Shown here: positions 1 to 8,108 of the stretch, piece after piece | How positions within the stretch are numbered: the stretch's first letter is position 1 | Layout of the letters: every line of letters begins with the position of its first letter | Source: Pseudomonas gessardii | GTDB taxonomy: Bacteria; Pseudomonadota; Gammaproteobacteria; Pseudomonadales; Pseudomonadaceae | DNA length: 64,000 bases | Direction of reading: 5' to 3' | Assembly (NCBI RefSeq): GCF_001983165.1 | Contig: NZ_MNPU01000013.1 | Span: 62,001-126,000 of the forward strand | Translations under genes and position numbers: made by a program | The notes under the pieces: generated by a model | What the model saw: only the letters and a program-made list of their open reading frames with translations | The model's database searches: none | Told to the model about the DNA's origin: nothing

Positions 1-1648
1 TATTGACCCGGGTGCCGAGCATCAGGTGCAGGTCATCCGTCACGCTGAAGCGGGCGGTCATGTAGCCGGCGCTCTGGCGGGTGGTCTCGTCGTTGTAGCT
101 GGTTTCCGGGCCCCGGCCTGGCTTAGTGGCATCGCCGTCCCAGTTGAAGTAGTCGTGGCTATTGCCATCGGTGTAGATGGCGCTGGTGTAGTTGCGGCCG
201 ATCCAGCGCGAGCGCGATACCGACGTACCGACCACCAGCTCATGTTCGCGGCCGAATAGGCTGAACGGGCCGGTGGCGTACAGGTCGCCGGTGTCGCTGG
301 TGGTTTCACCGTCGTAGGCACGGGTCAGCAGCATGGCTTTGCCGGTGGTTGCGTTCGGGTTCAGCAGGGCAGAAAGCGGTGCGTCGTAGCCGTTGATCTG
401 GTGGTTGTACTGGGCTTTGCCCACCCAGCCATTGTCGAAGGTGTGTTCCAGCGTCGCGAAGCCGGTGCGCGTGTACTGTGCCCACTTGCTGTACTTGGCC
501 CCGTTGTTGAAGCCGCGCGGTGTGCTGATGCGATTGCCCGCCGAGTCATACAGCGAGGCCGAGCCCGACCAGCTGGAGCCCTGGGGATCGCTGTCCTGGT
601 AGTCGGCGCCGACCGTCAGCAGGGTGTCGGGTGCCAGGTCGAACTCCAGGATGCCGTAGTACACGGCGGTCTGGCGCTGGTAGTGGTCGAGGAATGAGTG
701 TTTATCCTGATAGGCCGCCACGGCCCGCCCACGGACGTTGCCGGACTCGGTCAGCGGGCCGCTGACATCCACTTCGGAGCGATAGTTGTCCCAGGAACCC
801 GCGCCCAGGTCGATGTAGCCCTTGAATTCGGAGGTTGGCTTCTTGCGCACCATGTTGATGGTGCCGCCTGGGCCGCCGGCGCCGGTGAGTAGGCCGGTGG
901 CCCCCTTGAGGACTTCGACACGGTCGTAGATCACGGTGTCTGTGAGGGTGTGGCCGGAAGAATATTGCGCATCTTGCAGGATCGGAATGCCGTCGTACTG
1001 GAAGTTGCGAATGGCAAACCCGCGCGAGTAATACGAGGTACGTTCACTGTCATAAGCGGCCACGGTGATGCCAGGGGTATGGCGCATCACGTCGTCGATT
1101 GACTTGAGGCTGAAGTCGTCCATGGCCTGGCGGGTCACCACGGAGATCGACTGCGGTGTCTCCCGTGGCGTCAGTACCAATTTGGTGGCGGTGGCGATGG
1201 TGCCCGGCGTGTAGGAGCCGGAGCCCTCGGTAACGGTGCCCAGTTGGTTGCTGATCACATTGGTGGTGCCAAGCTCCAGCGGGCCCGACGCTTGGGGGCG
1301 AGGTTTGAGCAGCACTGCGTTTGCGCCGTTCTGTTCAAAGTCCAGCCGCGTGCCCTTCAGCAGTTGAGCCAACGCCTGTTGGGCGGTCATTTGGCCACTG
1401 ACGCCCGAGGATTCGACGCCCTGGGCCATGTCCGAGGAATACGCAATTTGCAGCCCGCTCTGCACACTCAACTGATCGAGTGCGTTGACCAGCGACTGCC
1501 GTGCAATGGCGAAGCTATGGGTGGTTGGCACCTCGCGGCTGGCCGCTGTGTCGGCGCGCTCGACGGCAACAGCGTGACTGCAGGCCAGGCAAATGGCGAG
1601 CGCAAGTATGCTCCGGGCGTGAGTCGAAGTGAGTGCTGGGAAAGGCAT
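1..1648 (-). CDS. TonB-dependent siderophore receptor with signalling domain (C-terminus beyond window)
   Basis: Outer-membrane receptor that imports a ferric siderophore using TonB energy and also signals to its own sigma factor. The ATG at 1648 has a GGAG ribosome site 5 bases upstream. A signal peptide (about residues 1-29, ending near SHAVAV) is followed by an STN signalling domain (about 40-105, with FAIARQSLVNALDQLSVQSG). Next come a plug domain (TPRETPQSISVVTRQ, then GATGLLTGAGGPGGTINMVR) and the first part of the beta-barrel. About 549 residues are present; full-length relatives have roughly 800, so the C-terminal third lies off the left edge. It is downstream of an anti-sigma gene and an ECF sigma gene on the same strand, the FpvA/FoxA/FhuE-type arrangement. 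The siderophore cannot be told from the sequence. Confidence 0.93.
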   Translation of the reverse strand, partial: MPFPALTSTHARSILALAICLACSHAVAVERADTAASREVPTTHSFAIARQSLVNALDQLSVQSGLQIAYSSDMAQGVESSGVSGQMTAQQALAQLLKGTRLDFEQNGANAVLLKPRPQASGPLELGTTNVISNQLGTVTEGSGSYTPGTIATATKLVLTPRETPQSISVVTRQAMDDFSLKSIDDVMRHTPGITVAAYDSERTSYYSRGFAIRNFQYDGIPILQDAQYSSGHTLTDTVIYDRVEVLKGATGLLTGAGGPGGTINMVRKKPTSEFKGYIDLGAGSWDNYRSEVDVSGPLTESGNVRGRAVAAYQDKHSFLDHYQRQTAVYYGILEFDLAPDTLLTVGADYQDSDPQGSSWSGSASLYDSAGNRISTPRGFNNGAKYSKWAQYTRTGFATLEHTFDNGWVGKAQYNHQINGYDAPLSALLNPNATTGKAMLLTRAYDGETTSDTGDLYATGPFSLFGREHELVVGTSVSRSRWIGRNYTSAIYTDGNSHDYFNWDGDATKPGRGPETSYNDETTRQSAGYMTARFSVTDDLHLMLGTRVN

Positions 1649-1662
1649 GCGGGCTCCGTCAT

Positions 1663-1680
1663 GAATAAGAATTATTTGCA
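1663..1680 (-). promoter_or_regulatory. candidate Fur-box-like palindrome before the receptor gene
   Basis: The short palindrome AATAA-gaa-TTATT lies just upstream of the receptor start, where iron control would be expected. It is only a partial match to the 19-bp Fur consensus, so the assignment is tentative. An ECF-sigma promoter should also lie in this 104-base gap, but I could not place one with confidence. Confidence 0.3.
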
Positions 1681-1752
1681 AAAGCAAAATCCTTGACGGG
1701 TTGAAGCCCCAAAAACCGTAAAACTTTTTTCGTGCAGGATCGGCCACTGCTT

Positions 1753-2724
1753 TTAGCGGATGACCAACGACCCGCCCGGCAGACGATAAAGCTGGGTGGC
1801 CGTCACTTTGCTCAGTGCTTGCACGATCGCCATCGGATCATCCAGTTGGTAGTTGCCGCTGACACGCTCACCCGCGGCGGCGGCGTTCAGGACAAAGATC
1901 GGCGCCGGGTAGTAGCGCTGCACTTCGTCAAGGACTTGCGCCAGGGGGGTGTCCTGGAAGGATAGGCGGCCATTGATCCAGGCCATCTTCCGTTCAGCGC
2001 CTTCCAGGGATAAGGGTTGCAAATGACCGTCATGGAGTTGCTGCCAGTTACCGACTTGCAACAGGCTCTGTTTGCCCTCGCGATTGGCAAAGCGCACCAG
2101 GCCCTGGCGCACGGCGACGACAACATCGTTGCCGCGCTTGCTGACACTGAACTGAGTGCCAACCACGGTAATGGTGGCGTCCGTCGTCTCGATACTCAGC
2201 GGACGCTTGGCATCGTGAGCGGCATCGACATAGAGCTCGCCGCGCAGGAGGCGGATGCGGCGTTGAGCCGCGTCGAACTCGGTGCTGATCGCACTGTGGC
2301 TGCCCAGCACAATGTGCGAGCCGTCTTCCAGGTCAAAGGGTTTGACCTGGGCGATATCGGTCATGTGATCGGCTTGCAGGCGCATGGGCACATCGGCCAT
2401 CCAGCCGGCGCCGAGGGCGACCAGCAACACGGCGGCACTGGCAAAGAGTCGAGTCTTGCTGCGCCACGTTGAGGCCGATGATGGGGCCGGTGGCAACTCC
2501 AGGTCGACGGCCAGGTTTTGCAAGGCTTGCTGGAATGACTGAGCCTCCCACAACGTCTCTAAATGCGCATACGCAGCCGCATGCTGTGGGTCGGCGTCAC
2601 GCCACCTGGCAAAGCGTTGGCCCGTGGTGGGGTTGCGCGCAATCTCATCACGCTGGGTAAACCAACGGGTCGCCTGCTCTCTGGCAGCATCGTTGGGGAT
2701 AACGTTTTGAGTCGGTTCAGTCAT
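1753..2724 (-). CDS. FecR-family anti-sigma factor / transmembrane signal transducer
   Basis: Inner-membrane protein of 323 residues that receives the siderophore signal from the receptor STN domain and controls the cognate ECF sigma factor. The N-terminal cytoplasmic part has the DUF4880-like motif EQATRWFTQRDE (about residues 15-26). A single membrane segment follows at about 90-107. The periplasmic FecR domain (about 125-215, with FDLEDGSHIVLGSHS) leads into a C-terminal STN/DUF4974-like region ending GGSLVIR. The start codon overlaps the sigma-factor stop as ATGA, so the two are translationally coupled. The receptor follows 104 bases downstream. Length and domain order are normal for the FpvR/PupR/FecR family. 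Confidence 0.92.
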   Translation of the reverse strand: MTEPTQNVIPNDAAREQATRWFTQRDEIARNPTTGQRFARWRDADPQHAAAYAHLETLWEAQSFQQALQNLAVDLELPPAPSSASTWRSKTRLFASAAVLLVALGAGWMADVPMRLQADHMTDIAQVKPFDLEDGSHIVLGSHSAISTEFDAAQRRIRLLRGELYVDAAHDAKRPLSIETTDATITVVGTQFSVSKRGNDVVVAVRQGLVRFANREGKQSLLQVGNWQQLHDGHLQPLSLEGAERKMAWINGRLSFQDTPLAQVLDEVQRYYPAPIFVLNAAAAGERVSGNYQLDDPMAIVQALSKVTATQLYRLPGGSLVIR

Positions 2725-3239
2725 GGTAAGTCGATAGCTTTGGCACAGGCATTGAGCGCATTGCGCAGGTCTTTTTCCACTGTACTCAAAGATACCTGCA
2801 GCCGTTGTGCAATATCGCCCTGAGACAAACCGTGCAGTTTATGCAGAACCAGGATTTGTTGCTGGCGCGTGGGCAAGGTCCCCAGCACCTGCTGAAACTG
2901 TTGCAGTTGCTGCTGGCCCTGGGCTTGACACTCCGGGCCCGGTGCCGAAGTCGGCACCTCGACCACCACGCTTTGAGCCAGCTGACACTCGAAACGCCTT
3001 TTACTGCGCATGCTGCGCAGGTGGTCAAAGGCTAGATACTGAGCGGTCTGATAGAGGAACGGATGCAGGTGTTCAATCGGTCGGCTATACAACGCTTTTG
3101 CCACCTTGAGGTAGGTCTCCTGGGCGAGATCCTCCGCCTGACTTGCACAGCCGACCACCCGCGACAACATACGGATTAACGCACTGCGCTGGCCGATAAA
3201 AAGCGCGCTGAGTTTCTTTTGATCGCCTTGCATCTCCAT
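2721..3239 (-). CDS. ECF RNA polymerase sigma factor (FecI/FpvI type)
   Basis: Iron-starvation sigma-70 family factor expected to transcribe the downstream receptor. Region 2 is seen in SQAEDLAQETYLKVAKAL and in YLAFDHLRSMRSKRR; region 4 is LPTRQQQILVLHKLHGLSQ followed by an HTH (IAQRLQVSLSTVEKDLRNAL). The frame is open to an ATG at 3365. I prefer 3239, or 3233, because a -10-like TATAGT and a Fur-like palindrome at 3285-3308 lie upstream. AGGGG and GGAG ribosome sites also precede these two ATGs. This gives about 170 residues, usual for the family. The gene ends in a 4-base overlap with the anti-sigma gene. Confidence 0.9.
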   Translation of the reverse strand: MEMQGDQKKLSALFIGQRSALIRMLSRVVGCASQAEDLAQETYLKVAKALYSRPIEHLHPFLYQTAQYLAFDHLRSMRSKRRFECQLAQSVVVEVPTSAPGPECQAQGQQQLQQFQQVLGTLPTRQQQILVLHKLHGLSQGDIAQRLQVSLSTVEKDLRNALNACAKAIDLP

Positions 3240-3284
3240 TGCCCCTGCTACCTTGGTGCTGAGCGATTGCGCGAATAGTGGCAC

Positions 3285-3308
3285 ACTATAATGAGAAGTC
3301 ATCTCATT
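3285..3308 (-). promoter_or_regulatory. putative Fur box overlapping the -10 of the ECF sigma gene
   Basis: A perfect palindrome with 7-base arms, AATGAGA and TCTCATT, separated by 5 bases (3290-3308), adjoins a TATAGT -10 on the minus strand (3290-3285). The layout fits Fur repression of the sigma-anti-sigma operon by iron. The palindrome resembles, but does not exactly match, the GATAAT-repeat Fur consensus. Confidence 0.55.
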
Positions 3309-3445
3309 TAAAAGGTCTGTAGCATGACCTGCCTGGAGCGGGGGGCGGAAAGGCGAGAGTTTCATTGGGGCACGAAATCGCCTGGAACTCGAAAGCCTTC
3401 GTAGCTTGTGGGTTATAGGATTTCAGGCACAAAAAAAGACGTTCG

Positions 3446-3472
3446 TGGCGCCGGGGGGATTTGAACCCCCGT
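3446..3472. repeat. attL of the ssrA island
   Basis: Left copy of the 23-bp repeat (exact at 3450-3472), containing GGGGGGATTTGAACCCCCGT. It extends outward by TGGN with one mismatch to the ssrA copy. Immediately outside, at 3422-3437, the sequence TTCAGGCACAAAAAA matches the outer side of the ssrA terminator near 20848. It is therefore probably the displaced original gene end. Confidence 0.9.
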
Positions 3473-4699
3473 TTATTCCTCTAATTCTGGGGCTTCCAAG
3501 GCAGAAGCTGGCATAAAGCTGTCATTGTGAGTTTGATCTGATTCTTGCCGTTGAGTGTCTCGGGCAAACACCAGCTCAGCCTTTGCCCCGGCATTTTCGT
3601 CCGCCGATGGCATCCACCGGCCATATGTACGCGCGATCATCATCCAGTCGGCGTGCCCCATTTGCTTGGCGACCCACATCGGATGCTCCCCTGCTGACAG
3701 CATCATCGATGCGAAGGTATGCCGAGTCTGGTAAGGGCGGCGATACCGCACGCCTGCTTTTTTCAGTGCCGGTATCCAGAAACTCTTGCGTATGGCTTGA
3801 TCCCCGCTGAAAGGCGTCTCGTAGCGCGGGTCGAGGAATATGTGATTGCCAGTATGGAAGGTGTAGCTCTTCTGCGCGATAAGGGCCTGTAACGCTGGTC
3901 CAAGCAGCTTGACCCGGCGTTCGGAGCTGTCGGTCTTGGTTATTTCTGGCTCATCAGCGTCCTGGGTCTGCGCCCGTACCACGCGCACTATGCGTTTAAC
4001 CCAGTCGATGTCGTCCCACTCCAGCGCGATCCACTCACTGGGGCGCAGACCTGTCCAGAAAGCAAACTTATACATATTGTGCGCCGGGCCATCGAGCATG
4101 CTGAGGATGGCAGCTTGTTCTTCGGCATCGAATGGGTCTACGTCGTCGACCCTTTTCAGAGCGCGCTTGCGGCTGAATGTCCAGCCGGCAAGAGGGTTAG
4201 TTTCCAGCAGCTCGTCGTCAATGGCGTCGTTGAGAGCCGAGCGCAGACAGCTCTGGATGTTGGCCAACCGTTTGTTGCCCGTTTCGAGTGTCTCTAGCTG
4301 CTCGCGGATCATCCGGCGTGACAATTCGCCCAGTGTCCGTTCACCGAAAAGCGGGATGAGTCGACCCTGGATGATCTTTTTGTAGCCGGCAAAAGTACTG
4401 GATTTTAGTTGTGGCTGTTTTTTCTCCAGCCAAGTCGTGAGGTATCGCTCGAGCTTCATCTGCCCGACCGAACTGGAAAACTTTCCAGCCAGCTTGGACC
4501 TTGGAAAGGTGGTTGCGTAATCGAATGTGCCGATAGCTATGGAGTGTTCGATCGCAGCCTTATGCTGCTCGGCTTTTTTCAGGTTAGTGGCGGTGGGCTT
4601 GAGCGAGATGCGCTCGCGGCACCGAACGCCACGGAACATGAACGTGATTTCGATACTCGACTCGGACACTGCCCGGACTCCCCTCCCATCTCTACCCAT
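3473..4699 (-). CDS. int: tyrosine-recombinase integrase
   Basis: Site-specific recombinase of 408 residues that would insert and excise the element at ssrA. An N-terminal arm-binding region of DUF3596 type (about residues 1-65) and a SAM-like core-binding domain (about 80-180) precede the catalytic domain. Catalytic residues are visible: Arg in TGLRPSEW, the RHTFAS box, His in KQMGHADW and the nucleophile Tyr in ARTYGRWM. The start at 4699 has GAGGGA 8 bases upstream and lies inside the excisionase gene in another frame. The stop codon touches the att repeat, the usual position for a tRNA/tmRNA-targeting integrase. It appears intact. Confidence 0.95.
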   Translation of the reverse strand: MGRDGRGVRAVSESSIEITFMFRGVRCRERISLKPTATNLKKAEQHKAAIEHSIAIGTFDYATTFPRSKLAGKFSSSVGQMKLERYLTTWLEKKQPQLKSSTFAGYKKIIQGRLIPLFGERTLGELSRRMIREQLETLETGNKRLANIQSCLRSALNDAIDDELLETNPLAGWTFSRKRALKRVDDVDPFDAEEQAAILSMLDGPAHNMYKFAFWTGLRPSEWIALEWDDIDWVKRIVRVVRAQTQDADEPEITKTDSSERRVKLLGPALQALIAQKSYTFHTGNHIFLDPRYETPFSGDQAIRKSFWIPALKKAGVRYRRPYQTRHTFASMMLSAGEHPMWVAKQMGHADWMMIARTYGRWMPSADENAGAKAELVFARDTQRQESDQTHNDSFMPASALEAPELEE

Positions 4700-4854
4700 G
4701 ACTCATATCCCTCAACATCTATCAAAACTCGGCCATCTGGGGCCTTGATCCATATTTCCCCTAGCCGCCAAATCCCGTCGCGAAGTTTCGAGCGGATAGC
4801 GTCTTCGGAGTAGCCAGACTCGCTGGCGAATTTCCTGACGGTCACGTAGCGCAT
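4579..4854 (-). CDS. excisionase-like protein (Xis)
   Basis: Small protein of 91 residues. Its first 55 or so residues (MRYVTVRKFASESGYSEDAI, then a conserved WIKAPDGR segment and EGYESW) form the winged-helix DNA-binding fold of excisionases found next to this integrase class. It should bend attachment-site DNA and favour excision. The last third overlaps the start of int out of frame by 121 bases and is low in complexity (Ser/Pro-rich), so the overlap probably shapes the tail. AGGA lies about 10 bases before the ATG. Family assignment is from recognition of the motif and context. Confidence 0.82.
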   Translation of the reverse strand: MRYVTVRKFASESGYSEDAIRSKLRDGIWRLGEIWIKAPDGRVLIDVEGYESWVEMGGESGQCPSRVSKSRSCSVAFGAASASRSSPPPLT

Positions 4855-4860
4855 ATGCCG

Positions 4861-5004
4861 TTAATCCTGACTCGTCAGGGTTAGCGGCTGCGCGCAGGAT
4901 GACGTATCTGTTAGTTGACTCCGTTTCGCTGGAGCAGCGTTGTCTTCAGGCTTGTCGTTGACTTCTTGCATGTAAATGCAGCGGTTAACCCTGTGCTGAT
5001 TCAT
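4861..5004 (-). CDS. small hypothetical protein upstream of xis
   Basis: A 47-codon open frame that starts with ATG at 5004 and ends with TAA 6 bases before xis. An AGGA ribosome site lies 9 bases upstream of the start. The product is hydrophilic, begins MNQHRVNRCIYMQEVNDKPE and has two cysteines. A second ATG at codon 12 is possible. Spacing and strand suggest co-transcription with xis and int. I do not recognise a family. The case rests on position, ribosome site and an uninterrupted frame. Confidence 0.5.
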   Translation of the reverse strand: MNQHRVNRCIYMQEVNDKPEDNAAPAKRSQLTDTSSCAQPLTLTSQD

Positions 5005-5181
5005 TTTCCGAGTTCCTTTGAGCTACCCGGATAGGCTACGAGCGGCTGCCCGGAGTGTGTTTCGCTTTCAGGCAACAAAAGCGACGGAATTTGAAATCAG
5101 GATTTCCCAGCCAGGAAACGTGCGTGAGCCTGCGCGGAGTGACTTAACGCGAGTCAGGTTGCAGGTTGTCCTGTGAAACGC

Positions 5182-5547
5182 TCAGGTCTGCTGCAGCCTT
5201 TTCTGTTCGTATGCGATGCGGTTCATTACGCAAACTGGAATTGCGAATCCTTGGATATTTGTTTTGAGGGTTTCGCAACCGTCTTCGACTATTCCACAGG
5301 GCACACCCCGCCGGAAACGCATTCCCCTGCCGATGTAGTTGCGCAGGATGATTTCCCAGGACTCGTGGTCGTAGTAGAAACCTGTGATCTCAGCCCAATT
5401 GGCCTTGACTCCGCTTCCAATGACTCCTTCAGGTGTCAGGCAGAAAATTTCTACCTGGTTTTCTTGGGTGACTGGTACGGCGTAAATCCGGCCATTCGGT
5501 GCTACTGGTGGGAAAGTTCGCCCGTTCCCAATGTCACGAAATTCCAT
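5182..5547 (-). CDS. hypothetical protein (121 aa)
   Basis: The start at 5547 is chosen because GGAG lies 7 bases upstream; the open frame runs on to 5607 without a better start. The product (MEFRDIGNGRTFPPV...) is soluble and of mixed composition. A segment reading WAEITGFYYDHESWEII suggests a compact beta-rich fold. No known domain is recognised. It is in the island on the same strand as xis and int, separated by a 177-base gap. A shorter opposite-strand frame overlaps it but lacks a convincing ribosome site. Confidence 0.6.
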   Translation of the reverse strand: MEFRDIGNGRTFPPVAPNGRIYAVPVTQENQVEIFCLTPEGVIGSGVKANWAEITGFYYDHESWEIILRNYIGRGMRFRRGVPCGIVEDGCETLKTNIQGFAIPVCVMNRIAYEQKRLQQT

Positions 5548-5688
5548 GGTGGTGCTCCGTGTGCATGACGTTGCGTGACACGCTATGCCATGTCTTGGAA
5601 ATCCCAAGCCGGCTCCGTCGCGGGGGTATGCCGTTGGGTTTTCTGCAAGTCGCCGTAAGTTGTGGTGATCACAACAGGGAGTAGCGCC

Positions 5689-6525
5689 ATGGGTAGTACA
5701 TCAACAGTGATTCGAGTCAGCGTGCTGGCTGCGGCAGTAGCTTTTCTGGTTGGGTGCTCTGCCAATCAATCGCCGAAGACTGTTCAGCTTCCTGAGCCAA
5801 AGGATGTACCGAAAGAAAAATGGTCGGATGCGATGCACGTTCTGACTGCCATGGGGATCTCCGGGCAGCGTGACGTTCCAATCGAGATGGTAGGGGGAGT
5901 TGATAGAGTGAGCCCCACCAACAGCTCAGGGGCAGGGCTGGGGGATGCTGGATTAAGTGCGATTGGATATGTGTCACCACCTTCAGGCATGAGCGGTGGT
6001 GCAGCCGCAGGTATTGGCTTGGGTTTGATGCTACTGGGTGGATCAAGTGATCCGGCTCGGGCAACTCAGGTTGTTGCCTGGGTGCCTTCCGATCAGGCCG
6101 GCTCACCAGAGGATGCATCGGCCCTGGCTCTGCAGAAGGTGGAGGAGGTCCGCAGAAAGATTTTTTCAGGTGGTTTGTCAAAGCTGGGTATGCAGACCGG
6201 CCAATACCCTGATGGTCATTCGCGCTCGTACGCAACGCCAGCAGATATCTTTGCGGAACGTCCTATCCCATTCGCGGATACACCCGCTGCGTCACCAAGC
6301 TTCTTGGCGTCGCCTCGCAGCTACGGGCCGATATTTATCCGGCACAACCAGTTCACGCTTGATGCCTACAAGAACGACATGACGACTTCGGAAGCCATGT
6401 TAAAGGCATCGAAGTACCTACCCGAATGGATCTATATCTACCATCCTGGTCAGCGACTGAGGAAAGATTCAATCCCTACTGCCATCTTCAACCAAGGCCG
6501 AGCGCTTTACTTCGTAGGAAAATAA
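5689..6525 (+). CDS. island-encoded lipoprotein of unknown function
   Basis: The ATG at 5689 has GGGAG 7 bases upstream and gives 278 residues. A hydrophobic N-terminus ends in the lipobox LVGC (Cys near residue 24), so it should be lipid-modified and exported. A glycine-rich hydrophobic stretch (GGAAAGIGLGLMLLGG, about residues 105-120) could insert in or lie on a membrane. The C-terminal half is soluble with several aromatic residues (PEWIYIYHPGQ). No enzyme motif is seen. As an accessory lipoprotein it could alter the cell surface, but that is inference. Confidence 0.75.
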   Translation: MGSTSTVIRVSVLAAAVAFLVGCSANQSPKTVQLPEPKDVPKEKWSDAMHVLTAMGISGQRDVPIEMVGGVDRVSPTNSSGAGLGDAGLSAIGYVSPPSGMSGGAAAGIGLGLMLLGGSSDPARATQVVAWVPSDQAGSPEDASALALQKVEEVRRKIFSGGLSKLGMQTGQYPDGHSRSYATPADIFAERPIPFADTPAASPSFLASPRSYGPIFIRHNQFTLDAYKNDMTTSEAMLKASKYLPEWIYIYHPGQRLRKDSIPTAIFNQGRALYFVGK

Positions 6526-6691
6526 TCCTGCTGGTCTTTCGTCGCTGGCTTTCGCAAGTCTGCGACGATTTTTTTGAGTATGCCTATCCAGATACAGGCT
6601 TATTTTGCCTTTTTCGGGCTTTCTGCTTGATAAGGAACACCCAAAGTGCAACAGTATTAGTAGAACGCCCTAACTGATACAGGCACCCATC

Positions 6692-7309
6692 ATGTTCATC
6701 CGCGCATACCTCCGAGCTTCCACCGAAGAACAAGACGCTGGCCGCGCCCGCGCCTCGCTTGAGCAATTCGCCAGCGATCACAACAAGGTCATTGCAAGCG
6801 TGTATCTGGAGAACGCCAGCGGCGCCACCGCAGACCGGCCTGAGCTGCTGCGCCTGCTGAAGGATGCCCGCAAGGGTGACGTGCTGCTGGTGGAGTCGAT
6901 AGACCGCCTCTCCCGCCTCCCGGTAGACGACTGGCAAAAGCTTAAGGCCGCTATCGACTCCAAGGGGCTGCGCATCGTCGCGCTCGACCTGCCGACCAGC
7001 CACCAGGGAATGCAGGACACGAAGGGCGACGAGTTCACCGGGCGGATGCTGGGGGCCATCAACTCAATGCTGGTGGAAATGATGGCGGCGATCGCGCGCA
7101 AGGATTACGAGCAGCGCCGCGACCGCCAGGCCCAGGGCATCGAGAAGGCCAAGGCCGCCGGCAAGTACCAGGGGCGCCCGGTGGACGCCGATCTGCACAA
7201 GCGCGTGTCCGAACTGCTCGGTGCTGGTCTAGGCATTCGTGCAACCGCACGGCACGCGAACTGTTCGACAACTACAGTCCTACGCATCCGAGACCAAATT
7301 TCTGCATGA
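6692..7309 (+). CDS. serine recombinase / resolvase
   Basis: Small serine recombinase of 205 residues. The catalytic Ser is in YLRASTEEQ (about residue 10). The conserved SIDRLSRLPVDDW block of the resolvase catalytic fold follows, then the long E-helix region (INSMLVEMMAAIARKDYEQR) and a C-terminal HTH (GLGIRATARHANCSTTTVLR). Such enzymes resolve cointegrates or invert DNA. No obvious inverted-repeat segment that it could flip is next to it. Its 3' end lies 25 bases before the next gene, so the two may be co-transcribed. It looks intact. Confidence 0.9.
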   Translation: MFIRAYLRASTEEQDAGRARASLEQFASDHNKVIASVYLENASGATADRPELLRLLKDARKGDVLLVESIDRLSRLPVDDWQKLKAAIDSKGLRIVALDLPTSHQGMQDTKGDEFTGRMLGAINSMLVEMMAAIARKDYEQRRDRQAQGIEKAKAAGKYQGRPVDADLHKRVSELLGAGLGIRATARHANCSTTTVLRIRDQISA

Positions 7310-7334
7310 ATCAGATCAACGATCAGGGGCCACA

Positions 7335-8108
7335 GTGAAAAATTATCTAACGCTTTTGAAGCGCGGCAGCAAAATTGGTGGGGCGGCAGTTGGTGCGGCC
7401 GCTGGATCACTGGCTGGGCCGGCCGGAACAGTAGCAGGGGCGGCCGTCGGCGCGGCGCTTGGGGAGGCTTGCGTGGTCGTCCTAGACGACTTAGCCCAAA
7501 GGTACCTTTCACCAAAAGAAGAACAGCGTGTCGCCGGTGTGGCAGCCCTCGCCATTGACGGAATTCGCGAACGACTACTTTGGGAGCAAAAAAGAGACGA
7601 CAACTTTTTTGAAGGGGATGGTGAGTCACCGTCCCCAGCAGAAGAGCTCTTTGAAGGAGTGCTACTAAACGCTAAGCAGGAGCATGAAGAGCTCAAACTC
7701 CCTTACCTTGCCAACTTCTATACGAACCTCGTTTTTGCTCCCTACGTGCAACGCGCGGAGGCGAACTATCTCCTGAGCATCGCTGAAGCACTGACTTACA
7801 GGCAGTTCTGCCTGATGAGCCTAATCAGCCAAACGGACAAATTTAAAGTCAGAGATACGCTCTGGGCGGAAGGTGGGGCCGTTAACGCAGACTCCATGGA
7901 CGCGGCTCAGCAAGCTCTGTACCTGTATCAACGACAGTTACTTATCAGCTTCAGCAAGGAGCACGGCCGGGGAGGCTTTGTGTACGAAATCAACCTCGTA
8001 CTTCCGTCTGAGGCGATTGTATCCGGTACGGGCAAACGGCTCGTAGATCTGCTGGGGCTAAAGAATATTCCAGCGGCAGAACTCTCAGAGCTAGCTTCAC
8101 TTTTATGA
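7335..8108 (+). CDS. glycine-zipper protein of unknown function, possible abortive-infection type
   Basis: The GTG start at 7335 has AGGGG 5 bases upstream and gives 257 residues. Residues about 10-50 form a strong glycine zipper (GGAAVGAAAGSLAGPAGTVA), a motif able to insert in membranes and oligomerise. The remainder is helical and soluble, with ELKLPYLANFYTNLVFAP and RAEANYLLSIAEALTYRQF. The layout recalls DUF4393/Abi-alpha-type proteins, but I cannot confirm the family. It lies just after a serine recombinase in a defence-carrying island, so a membrane-acting antiphage effector is a reasonable hypothesis only. Confidence 0.65.
   Translation: MKNYLTLLKRGSKIGGAAVGAAAGSLAGPAGTVAGAAVGAALGEACVVVLDDLAQRYLSPKEEQRVAGVAALAIDGIRERLLWEQKRDDNFFEGDGESPSPAEELFEGVLLNAKQEHEELKLPYLANFYTNLVFAPYVQRAEANYLLSIAEALTYRQFCLMSLISQTDKFKVRDTLWAEGGAVNADSMDAAQQALYLYQRQLLISFSKEHGRGGFVYEINLVLPSEAIVSGTGKRLVDLLGLKNIPAAELSELASLL

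Noticed and set aside
5173..5568. Plus-strand frame of 131 codons opposite the 121-residue hypothetical gene
   Set aside because: The minus-strand frame has a better ribosome site and more protein-like composition.
6692..7309. Invertible segment controlled by the serine recombinase
   Set aside because: No pair of inverted recombination sites could be found around the gene by eye.
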